A stretch of 64,000 nt of DNA, from assembly GCA_023259675.1 (NCBI GenBank), contig JALRGT010000003.1:62001-126000 (forward strand), written 5' to 3'. Below are positions 1 through 8,237 of the stretch, piece by piece. This DNA comes from Flavobacterium sp. Lineage in GTDB: Bacteria; Bacteroidota; Bacteroidia; Flavobacteriales; Flavobacteriaceae. Within the stretch, counting starts at the first letter, position 1. Each line of letters begins with the position of its first letter. Position numbers and translations under genes: made by a program. The notes below the pieces were generated by a model. That model worked only from the letters and a program-made list of their open reading frames with translations. It was not told the DNA's origin and made no database searches.

Positions 1-1537
1 AACGAAGCACGGCCTCATCAAGCATTGCCCATATAAATCCTCCGGCAAACAAGGGACTTTGTTTATAACGTGTCCAAAAATCTTCTAAACCGGCGCCTAT
101 TCCGTTATCATAAGTTCCGTGCATAAATTCGGTTGGAAAAAAAACATTTTCTCCTGCGTTAAAACGATGCATTCCCGTTAAATAAGTTGGATAATGATGG
201 GTATCCCAACCATTAAAATCAGACCACGGATGAATTACAATTCGTTTTTGAGGATCGTTATCTTCAAAAACTTTATCGACATTATAATTCCATCCCCCTT
301 CATTTCCATTATCCCAAATAATTACTGATGGATGATTCACATCGCGCATAACGGTTTCTTTCACCAATTGTGTTCCCACTTTGGTATCGTATGAGTTTTG
401 CCAACCTGCTAATTCATTCAACACAAATAATCCAAGTGAGTCGCAAACTTCCAGAAAATGCTCATCAGGTGGATAATGACCACGAACGGCATTCATATTA
501 GCCTCTTTCAACAGGGTACCATCCATCAAACTGATGCGTTTACTGGTGCTTCGTCCGCCTTCCGGCCAAAAAGTATGACGATTAATCCCTTTCATGATAA
601 TCTTTTTACCATTGACATATATTCCGTCTTGCTTTTTAAACTCTAAAGTTCTAAAACCAATTCTTTTCTCCAATTCATGCACTACTTTCCCGTCATGTTT
701 TAAGACCAATTGCAAATCGTACAAATTAGGTGTTTCTGGACTCCAAGATTTTACGTTGTCCCATTGGGCTGCAATTTGTTGCTGTGTACTTCCTTTTTTT
801 ATTGGAAAACGAAACGATTTGAACTTTTCTCCATTCAATCCTTTTAGAGTAGCCTCTACAACAGCATTTTTTGTAATGGCTGTCAAATCCATATCAATCG
901 TTATGGCGCCATCCATTTTAGGATTTACCGCAATATGAGCAATGTGTGTTTTAGGCGAAACTTCCAACCAAACCGGACGGTAAATCCCCCCAAACAACCA
1001 CCAATCGGCTTTTCTTTCGGCCGCATTTACCGATTTGTTACTCGAATCTTTCCACACATGTACTTCCAAAAGATTTTTGGCTCCAACATGTACTAATGAA
1101 GTAATATTGTACTTGAATTCATAAAAACCTCCTTGGTGAATGGGACCTGCAAGCTTTCCATTTATTTTTACTTCGGTATCGGTCATGGCTCCGCCAAAAG
1201 CAATAATCACTTCTTGGTCTTTATAATTGGCCGGAACTTCAAATTCATATTTATACAAACCTTCTTCCTTGCTGGGTTCTTTCTGATTCAATTCCTTATA
1301 CCATCTTCCATACGTATATTCCCCAAAACCTTCTAATTCCCATTGAGAAGGAACATTAATTTTAGCCCATTCCTTACTGTGATTTCCATCGGTACAATAA
1401 AAATCCCATTGTACAGGATGTTCAAAATCTTTTCCCGACAACAAGACTTTCTCCGTTTGTTGTGCATTAGCCGGAAGCGATGAAAAAAATACTGTAATTG
1501 CCGTAGCAAAAAATTGAATCTGTTTTTTTGATAACAT
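1..1537 (-). CDS. Glycoside hydrolase family 2 enzyme (beta-galactosidase/glucuronidase type), C-terminus cut by window edge
   Basis: I translated this frame by hand. It is open from an ATG at 1535-1537 to base 1, giving 512 codons with no stop, so the C-terminus lies outside the window. An N-terminal signal peptide ends near ANAQQ. Then come a GH2 sugar-binding jelly roll (RPVWLEV near residue 205), an immunoglobulin-like domain, and the TIM barrel with MKGINRHTFWPEGG and NMNAVRGHYPPDE. The acid/base is probably E413 in WDNGNEGGW, and the nucleophile candidate is E470 in FPTEFMHG. The gene starts 18 bp after the CE12 gene on the same strand, so they are probably co-transcribed. In a pectin locus it may remove beta-galactosyl or beta-glucuronyl side groups; the exact substrate is not readable from sequence. 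Confidence 0.88.
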   Translation of the reverse strand, partial: MLSKKQIQFFATAITVFFSSLPANAQQTEKVLLSGKDFEHPVQWDFYCTDGNHSKEWAKINVPSQWELEGFGEYTYGRWYKELNQKEPSKEEGLYKYEFEVPANYKDQEVIIAFGGAMTDTEVKINGKLAGPIHQGGFYEFKYNITSLVHVGAKNLLEVHVWKDSSNKSVNAAERKADWWLFGGIYRPVWLEVSPKTHIAHIAVNPKMDGAITIDMDLTAITKNAVVEATLKGLNGEKFKSFRFPIKKGSTQQQIAAQWDNVKSWSPETPNLYDLQLVLKHDGKVVHELEKRIGFRTLEFKKQDGIYVNGKKIIMKGINRHTFWPEGGRSTSKRISLMDGTLLKEANMNAVRGHYPPDEHFLEVCDSLGLFVLNELAGWQNSYDTKVGTQLVKETVMRDVNHPSVIIWDNGNEGGWNYNVDKVFEDNDPQKRIVIHPWSDFNGWDTHHYPTYLTGMHRFNAGENVFFPTEFMHGTYDNGIGAGLEDFWTRYKQSPLFAGGFIWAMLDEAVLR

Positions 1538-1555
1538 AATAAAAGTGGAATAAAT

Positions 1556-2914
1556 TTAATTTCCTTCAGGTTTTGCAATTTCAAATCGAGTACTCATGGG
1601 CAGTGTCCAATCGGAAAAAGCATTGGGTTTTGCAGGATTATAAGAAAGCGTTTGTTTACTGATACATTTTTTCAAAGGAATGTCTAAATTTCGAATTCCT
1701 TCTATAACACAAAGTGCAATTTCATTGGCACCAAAACTATTAAAATGAGTATTGTCTTCTAAAGCTTTGTCCTGTCCGGGAAAAGTATTAGCCGGATATT
1801 GTACAAAAGCTTTTCTTGAAGGTTCATCACCCCAACTTTCATACATTTGAGTAGTCATTTTAGTCACATCAATTAGTGGCACATTTTGCTTTTTGGCAAC
1901 GGCACGCATGGCATCGGGAAAATCACCATGTGTTGGTTTTAAGGTTCCGTCTTCATGAAATGCACGGCGTTGTGTCGGTGTATTCAAAATAGGAATTGCT
2001 CCTTTTTCTCTGGCTAATTGAATATATTCGGTCAATAAATCCGAATAAGAACCCCAAGCTCCGTTACCTTCTCCTTTTATTTTTTCGTCGTTATGTCCAA
2101 ATTCAATAAACAAATAATCACCTGGTTTTATTAAAGACAAAATCTTTTTTAACCTGCGAGCTCCTTTGAAAGAAGGCAACGCTGAACCGGAAACGGCATA
2201 ATTAGCCACCACTACTTTATCATCAAAATAGTTCGTTATAAATTGTCCCCAAGAAGCCCAAGGCTCAACATCTTGATCGGTAACGGTTGAATCACCTGCC
2301 AAATAAACCACAATCAGATTTTCTGCTTTGGTAATTTTAATACTTTTTACAGCGACAGTTCCTAGGAATTCTATAGTTAGTTTATCATCCCAATTCAAAT
2401 CGTCATATTCGCTTCCTCTAAGACTCATGCTAGTCGTTGCATCAATTTTAGCATTTCTGACATTTACATTAAAAGTTTTAATAAACTGTTTCCCTTTTTG
2501 GATAACTTGTTCTTTAAGCATCAATCGTCTCGATTCCGCCTTAATAGTAACATTTGATGCTGCGTCATCACTGCCCAAAACGACCTCAACTTGGTAGTTC
2601 CCTTCCGGAAGTTTTACCGAAAAATATGTCGGTTTCTCTGTTGTGAAAGAAGAAGTATTCAGGTTTGCATTTTGAGCCGTATTTAAATCAAAACCATAAC
2701 CTAATTCTGAATTATAAGCCACAGAAGAATTGATAGAAGTTCCTTTTTTAGACTTTACTTTTGTCCCAAAAGAAAACAATTTGACCATTGTATCTTTTGA
2801 GGAATCAGTATTATTATGCTGTTTTCTTATCTCCGAATTAGACTCTGAAGCCTGAATGGATTGCAAAAGAAATAGGCTACTAAACAATACCAATATACTT
2901 CTAATCTTCATCAA
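1556..2914 (-). CDS. Rhamnogalacturonan acetylesterase (CE12, SGNH hydrolase) with N-terminal beta-sandwich domain
   Basis: This 452-residue secreted protein would remove acetyl groups from rhamnogalacturonan. A signal peptide (LFLLQSIQAS) is followed by a galactose-binding-like domain (about 45-195), then the SGNH esterase domain. The SGNH blocks are visible: AGDST with nucleophile S209, a Gly block ANYAVSGSALP near 237, FGHND (H274, N275), and a C-terminal DNTHFNSFGANE holding the catalytic Asp/His pair. CE12 enzymes of Bacteroidota often carry such an N-terminal accessory domain. The ATG ATG start allows either Met. It is the first gene of a leftward unit with the GH2 gene and is divergent from the GH28 gene. 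Confidence 0.9.
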   Translation of the reverse strand: MMKIRSILVLFSSLFLLQSIQASESNSEIRKQHNNTDSSKDTMVKLFSFGTKVKSKKGTSINSSVAYNSELGYGFDLNTAQNANLNTSSFTTEKPTYFSVKLPEGNYQVEVVLGSDDAASNVTIKAESRRLMLKEQVIQKGKQFIKTFNVNVRNAKIDATTSMSLRGSEYDDLNWDDKLTIEFLGTVAVKSIKITKAENLIVVYLAGDSTVTDQDVEPWASWGQFITNYFDDKVVVANYAVSGSALPSFKGARRLKKILSLIKPGDYLFIEFGHNDEKIKGEGNGAWGSYSDLLTEYIQLAREKGAIPILNTPTQRRAFHEDGTLKPTHGDFPDAMRAVAKKQNVPLIDVTKMTTQMYESWGDEPSRKAFVQYPANTFPGQDKALEDNTHFNSFGANEIALCVIEGIRNLDIPLKKCISKQTLSYNPAKPNAFSDWTLPMSTRFEIAKPEGN

Positions 2915-2968
2915 TTTGGTTGCTTTTTAATATTAATAGAATTTCAAAACTAAGCGTTCCGTAACAAT

Positions 2969-3064
2969 ATACTATCCTGTACTATGAGGTTGAAAAACGT
3001 TCGAAACGAATTGCAATAGCAATATCTCTTTCGAAACACGAATCAGGTAAGAACAGGATGGAAT
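2969..3064. promoter_or_regulatory. Divergent promoter region with an inverted pair of ATCCTGT elements and a TTCGAAAC direct repeat
   Basis: The 201-bp gap between the divergent CE12 and GH28 genes carries two similar 18-bp sites in opposite orientation (2969-2986 and, on the minus strand, 3047-3064). They match at 12 of 18 positions and share the core ATCCTGT-N-CT. Between them TTCGAAAC occurs twice (3000-3007 and 3030-3037). The placement fits regulator sites controlling both arms of the pectin locus, but binding by the nearby GntR-type protein is only inferred. Confidence 0.35.
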
Positions 3065-3115
3065 AAATTTAAAAAAAAAGGAACTTGCCTAGCCAATAAT
3101 TTAAGTCCATTTACA

Positions 3116-4594
3116 ATGAAGTATTTTCCTGTTTTACATCTGCTGCTTTTCACTAACTTCTTTATCCTATCCTGTAGTGTAAAAAACAATGCTCTAACTC
3201 AAAAACCCGTTCTTAAACAAGACACTGGAATTCCGACATGGACAAAAAAAGTAGGAGCTAAAACAGTTTCATTAAAAAGCACTGTTTTTTATGTAAATAA
3301 TTATGGAGCTATTGCAGATGGAAAAACATTAAACACTGTTGCTATCCAAAAAACAATTGATGCTTGTGCAAAAAATGGTGGCGGTATCGTTGCTTTCCAA
3401 AAAGGGATTTACTTAACTGGCTCCCTATTTATAAAATCGGGTGTTCATTTTAAGATTGATAAAGAAGTTGAAATCAGGGGAAGTGAAGACATTAAAGATT
3501 ACAAAACAATTGATACCCGAGTTGCAGGAATAGAAATGCAATGGCCAGCGGCTTTAATTAATGTGCGAAATCAGGAAAATGTAGTCATTGACGGAGAAGG
3601 AACCATCAACGGTCAAGGAAAAGTATTTTGGGATTACTATTGGAATCTTCGAAAAGAATACGAACCAAAAGGATTGCGTTGGATTGTCGATTATGACGCA
3701 CAACGTCCGAGGACTATTTTAATTTCTGATTCAAAAAACATCTTCTTGAAAGGAATCAATATCCAACAAGCAGGATTTTGGACGGTTCAAGTGTTGTACT
3801 CCGAATATGTAACCGTAGACGGAATCACCATTCGTAATAATATTGGCGGACATGGACCAAGTACGGACGGAATTGATATTGATTCCTCAAAATGGATTTT
3901 GGTACAAAACTGCGATATCGATTGTAATGACGATAACTTTTGCCTAAAAGCGGGACGCGATTGGGACGGACTTCGAGTGAACAAACCCACAGAATATGTA
4001 GTGATTCGTGATTGTGTGGCTCGAAAAGGCGCTGGATTATTAACTCTTGGAAGCGAAACATCGGGAAGCATCCGTCATGTATATGCTTCGAATATTACGG
4101 GAAACGGAACCAAAAACGGCTTGAATATCAAATCAGCTTCCAACAGAGGTGGAACCGTAGAAGACGTTTTGATGGAAAACATCCAAATGGAAAACTGCAA
4201 CACTTTTATACAAATCTCCATGAATTGGAATCCAAGCTACAGTTATTCCAAACTTCCGGAAGGGTATAATGAAAAAACACTACCGGCACATTGGAAAAAA
4301 ATGCTGACTCCGGTTGAACCTGCCTCAAAGGGGATTCCACATTTCAGAAATATTCATTTGAAAAATATTCACGTGAAAAATATTGGTACCGCCATCAATG
4401 TTGAAGGAATGGAAGCATCTACCATTGAAAACATTACTCTAGACAATGTACATATTACCGCCAAAACAGCCGGAAAAATTACCTTTAGTTCGAATTGGTC
4501 CTTAAAAAATGTAACCATAAAAACCGATGACGGTTCGAAAGTAAAAATTGAAAACTCCACTAATGTAAATTTTCCAACTTCAATATGGGAATAA
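3116..4594 (+). CDS. Glycoside hydrolase family 28 (polygalacturonase / rhamnogalacturonan hydrolase type), lipoprotein
   Basis: The 492-residue product starts with a lipoprotein signal (ILSC, C20), so it should be anchored on a membrane, probably facing outward. The body is a right-handed parallel beta-helix. GH28 catalytic landmarks are STDGID (D251), NDDN (D272, D273), and the later blocks GSETSGSIRHV and GLNIKSASNRGG, which correspond to the conserved GHG and RIK regions. The enzyme would hydrolyse alpha-galacturonosyl bonds; with PL11 and CE12 beside it, rhamnogalacturonan-derived oligomers are the likely substrate. Its 3' end overlaps the next gene by 10 bp, so translation of the two is probably coupled. 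Confidence 0.92.
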   Translation: MKYFPVLHLLLFTNFFILSCSVKNNALTQKPVLKQDTGIPTWTKKVGAKTVSLKSTVFYVNNYGAIADGKTLNTVAIQKTIDACAKNGGGIVAFQKGIYLTGSLFIKSGVHFKIDKEVEIRGSEDIKDYKTIDTRVAGIEMQWPAALINVRNQENVVIDGEGTINGQGKVFWDYYWNLRKEYEPKGLRWIVDYDAQRPRTILISDSKNIFLKGINIQQAGFWTVQVLYSEYVTVDGITIRNNIGGHGPSTDGIDIDSSKWILVQNCDIDCNDDNFCLKAGRDWDGLRVNKPTEYVVIRDCVARKGAGLLTLGSETSGSIRHVYASNITGNGTKNGLNIKSASNRGGTVEDVLMENIQMENCNTFIQISMNWNPSYSYSKLPEGYNEKTLPAHWKKMLTPVEPASKGIPHFRNIHLKNIHVKNIGTAINVEGMEASTIENITLDNVHITAKTAGKITFSSNWSLKNVTIKTDDGSKVKIENSTNVNFPTSIWE

Positions 4595-7500
4595 AATATT
4601 CAAATCGACTGTTTCTATTTTTTCTTTGTTTGTCTACTTCAATAGCAATCAGTCAAGAAAAACCACTTTGGCATGGAATTACCCGAAAAATTCATTATGC
4701 TCCAGATGGCAATAGTTTTGTATTAAAAAATGGGACACGTAAATTCAATCGTGCTTTATACGGAACAAATTCCGGAGCGCGAGTGGAAACAGGTGATTTA
4801 CCCGAATTTGCCTTATATATGCCCGGTATGGGCGGTAATTTCAAACTGGGCATTGCCAACAGCAAAGACAGTAAATGGATTACCGAAGCCACAAAAATAG
4901 CAACACGGTATATTCAGGGAACGATGCAATATACCATTGAAGATCCGCTTTTAGAAAAAGGTTCGCTTCAAATTGAAATTGTCGCTTTAGATAAAGGAGA
5001 AGGTTTTGTCCTGAAAGTAAAAGGAAATGCCATTCCGAAAAACGTCTCTTTAATTTGGGCTTTTGGTGGTGCCACCGGAAAAAAATTTAGCCGTGATGGC
5101 GACATTGGTGCCGACCCTGAATCGGTATTTTATTTACAACCTGAATATTGCACTAACAATAAATATACGCTTGAAAAAAATTCTTTTCTGCTAGCATACG
5201 GTTCCGAAAGTAACAAACAAAAAACCGGAAACAATAAAAGTATAACAGGTTATTTCCCCAATTCTGAAACCCGTTTGGCAAATGCCAACCAACAGCAATC
5301 ACCTCTTACTCTTTTTGATTCTAAACCTGATGCTTTAACCCTTATTACAGGAAAAATTTCGAATATTCCTCATTCCAGTTTGTTTTGGATGATAGAAAAC
5401 AACAAACAAACGAGCCCTAAAACTCAAAACGAATTAGAGGCAATTTTTAATGAATCGGTTGCTACAACACAACAGCTCGCCAACAGGGTAAAACTTGTAA
5501 CACCCGACCCTTACCTCAACACTTTAGGGAGCAGTTTGGCTTTGGCCGCCGATGCGATTTGGGAAAGCCCAGCTTATCTTCATGGATCGATAGCATGGCG
5601 AATGTACTTAAATGCTTGGCGCGGCGCTTATGTTGCGGATCCTTTAGGTTGGCACGACAGAGCGCATTCGCATTTTAACAGTTATAGTCATTCGCAATTA
5701 AAAAGTCCGGAAACCGGTCCCGTAGTTTTTGACACCCTTCGGAATTTAGCCCGTCAAAAAGAGGAAATCGGTACTTCGATGTTCAGCAGTGGCTATATCA
5801 GCAGGAATCCAAACGATACTACTAAAGCGCATCATTATGACATGAACTTGGTTTTCATGGATCAATTGTTGCGCCATTTTAAATGGACGGGAGATACTTC
5901 GTTTATGAAAAAAATGTGGCCGGTTCTCGAACGGCATCTGAAATGGGAAAAACGAAATTTTGACACTAATAACGATGGCCTTTATGATGCTTACGCTTCT
6001 ATTTGGGCGAGTGATGCCTTACAATATAGTGGAGGTGGCGTAATACATTCTTCAGCCTATAATTTTTATTCGAACAAAACTATGTCTCGAATTGCCGAAT
6101 TACTTCATCAAGACTTAGTACCGTACCAAAATGAAGCACAAAAGATTTTCAAGGCTACCAACGAACAACTTTGGGTTCCCGAAAAAGGAATTTTTGCAGA
6201 ATACAAAGATGCTTTAGGCAACCAACTTTTGCATGATACCCCAGCTATCTGGAGCATTTATCACACTGTCGATGAAGAGATTTCAAATCCTTTTCAGAAC
6301 TACCAAATGCTTCGGTATGTAGACACTCAAATTCCGCATATCCCAATAAGTGCCGAAGGATTAGACAAAAACAATTTATATACCATCAGCACCACCAACT
6401 GGCAACCCTATACCTGGTCAATTAATAATGTGGCACTGGCAGAGCAACTGCACACTTCGTTGGCTTTTTGGCAAGGAGGACAATCGGAGACAGCATTTAC
6501 CATGTGGGAAAGCGCTTTGATAGAAAGTATGTACTTAGGTGCCTCACCCGGTGGATTTGAACAATTACTGTTTCACGATGCAATCCGTGGCGAATTGTAC
6601 CGCGATTTTGCGGATCCAATAGGAATGGCGGCTCGAACCTTGGTTGAAGGACTTTTTGGCATTCAGCCAGATGCGTTATCAGATACGTTAACCATCAAAC
6701 CTGGTTTTCCTAAAAAATGGGATAAAGCAGCCCTGACAATTCCGGATATTTCCTTTTCTTTTTTGCGAAAAAACAACACTGATTCCTACCATATCCAACC
6801 TCATTTTCCAAAAAATATGAATTTGAAATTGATGGTCAATATTCCGTTTGAAAATATTAAAAAAGTATCCATCAATGGTAAAAGTACCCCTTGGAAAACT
6901 ACTACAAACGGCATCGGAAATCCACAATTGATTATTGAAAGTCCGTACCAAGAGAATTACAACATCGATATCACTTGGGAAGGCAACGATTTGGAACAAC
7001 TACGAATTGAACCTTCTTATTCCACAGGCGATTCCATTCATTTGGCTTCAAAAAAGGCTACCATTATTGGCATTTATGACCCGCAATTGGCTTTGGGCGA
7101 GAGCCAAAAAACAAAATACACATTCGATGCAACTATAAAAACCAATAGCAACAAAACATTTTTTGTGCAACTGCAACAAGGAAATCTGATTTGGTGGCAA
7201 CCCATTAACTTACTTGTTCAACCCAAAATTGAAGTGAAATCAACTCAGATAGAACAACTAACACTTCGTTTTACTTTAAAAAACAACACCCTAAAAACAA
7301 TCGAGGGAAATTTGATTTTCAATCCATATGGAAAAGAAATCAAACAAGAAATTAGCATTCCAAACCATGCTGCAACTACGGTTACCATTCCTTTAGAAGA
7401 TTTGGTTCCCGGAACAAATACATTACATCTAAAAACGGATGATGGAGTAGATTTTCCACTTTCATTTACCAATTGGGATATTCCGGCAGACAAAAAACAA

Positions 7501-8223
7501 CAATTTGAAACCGTACCATTAACTTCAATCTTTAATGCTAAAGTAACCGATATTTTCCAACAAGAGTATTTATCTCCACGACCACAATCCCCAACTTTGC
7601 AATTGCCTAAAAACGGCATCGGGAATTGGTGTTACCCTACTATCGAAGTCCAAATTGATGATTCTGGCTTGCGCCAAAAAGCCAAAAATAAAAATCAAAT
7701 TAGTAGTCCACAGGGCATTCCCTTTAAAACTCCTTCAGAAGCCAATCAAAAAAATATTGCATTTACCTCTATGTGGGATAATTTTCCAGAAAGCAGTTCA
7801 ATTCCCCTTTCAGGAAAAGGGTCACATCTTTACGTGATGATGGCTGGAACCACTAATCCGATGCAAAGTAGAATTGTAAACGGAGTATTGATTGTTCATT
7901 ATACCGATGGAACTTCGGAAATTTTAGAACTCAAAAATCCAGAAAACTGGTGGCCTATAGAACAGGATTATTATTCGGATGGATTCGCATTTACCACCGA
8001 TGCACCAAAACCGCCGAGGGTTTATTTTAAATCAGGGACTATTTCAAGAACATTTGACACTTTTAAATCAATCAAAGGATTCAGTAATTATGGTATTGAT
8101 GGCGGTGCCGGAACACTGCTTGACCTTTCTTTGGACAAAAGTAAAACATTACAAAAACTAACTGTTAAAACCATTGCAAATGATGTGATCATCGGATTGA
8201 TGAGCGCTACATTGGCACGATAA
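4585..8223 (+). CDS. Very large secreted DUF4450-type protein with six-hairpin glycosidase-like core
   Basis: The 1212-residue exported protein has a signal peptide (LFLCLSTSIAISQ). Its N-terminal segment (FNRALYGTNSGARVETGDLPEFALYMPGMGG split across 50-95) resembles DUF4450 proteins of Bacteroidota, as I recall that family. The middle (about 310-710) is rich in aromatic and acidic motifs typical of (alpha/alpha)6 barrels, for example AWRGAYVADPLGWHDRAH, WEKRNFDTNNDGLYDAY and EALIESMYLGASPGGFEQL-type segments. The C-terminal third looks like beta-sandwich domains. It overlaps the GH28 gene by 10 bp and lies 14 bp before the next enzyme, so it belongs to the pectin operon. The exact reaction is unknown; a glycosidase acting on rhamnogalacturonan fragments is the inference. 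Confidence 0.7.
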   Translation: MGIKYSNRLFLFFLCLSTSIAISQEKPLWHGITRKIHYAPDGNSFVLKNGTRKFNRALYGTNSGARVETGDLPEFALYMPGMGGNFKLGIANSKDSKWITEATKIATRYIQGTMQYTIEDPLLEKGSLQIEIVALDKGEGFVLKVKGNAIPKNVSLIWAFGGATGKKFSRDGDIGADPESVFYLQPEYCTNNKYTLEKNSFLLAYGSESNKQKTGNNKSITGYFPNSETRLANANQQQSPLTLFDSKPDALTLITGKISNIPHSSLFWMIENNKQTSPKTQNELEAIFNESVATTQQLANRVKLVTPDPYLNTLGSSLALAADAIWESPAYLHGSIAWRMYLNAWRGAYVADPLGWHDRAHSHFNSYSHSQLKSPETGPVVFDTLRNLARQKEEIGTSMFSSGYISRNPNDTTKAHHYDMNLVFMDQLLRHFKWTGDTSFMKKMWPVLERHLKWEKRNFDTNNDGLYDAYASIWASDALQYSGGGVIHSSAYNFYSNKTMSRIAELLHQDLVPYQNEAQKIFKATNEQLWVPEKGIFAEYKDALGNQLLHDTPAIWSIYHTVDEEISNPFQNYQMLRYVDTQIPHIPISAEGLDKNNLYTISTTNWQPYTWSINNVALAEQLHTSLAFWQGGQSETAFTMWESALIESMYLGASPGGFEQLLFHDAIRGELYRDFADPIGMAARTLVEGLFGIQPDALSDTLTIKPGFPKKWDKAALTIPDISFSFLRKNNTDSYHIQPHFPKNMNLKLMVNIPFENIKKVSINGKSTPWKTTTNGIGNPQLIIESPYQENYNIDITWEGNDLEQLRIEPSYSTGDSIHLASKKATIIGIYDPQLALGESQKTKYTFDATIKTNSNKTFFVQLQQGNLIWWQPINLLVQPKIEVKSTQIEQLTLRFTLKNNTLKTIEGNLIFNPYGKEIKQEISIPNHAATTVTIPLEDLVPGTNTLHLKTDDGVDFPLSFTNWDIPADKKQQFETVPLTSIFNAKVTDIFQQEYLSPRPQSPTLQLPKNGIGNWCYPTIEVQIDDSGLRQKAKNKNQISSPQGIPFKTPSEANQKNIAFTSMWDNFPESSSIPLSGKGSHLYVMMAGTTNPMQSRIVNGVLIVHYTDGTSEILELKNPENWWPIEQDYYSDGFAFTTDAPKPPRVYFKSGTISRTFDTFKSIKGFSNYGIDGGAGTLLDLSLDKSKTLQKLTVKTIANDVIIGLMSATLAR

Positions 8224-8237
8224 AAAAATTCACAAAT

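Noticed and set aside
458..938. Plus-strand frames over the first kilobase
   Set aside because: They lie opposite the clear GH2 coding frame that runs off the left edge.
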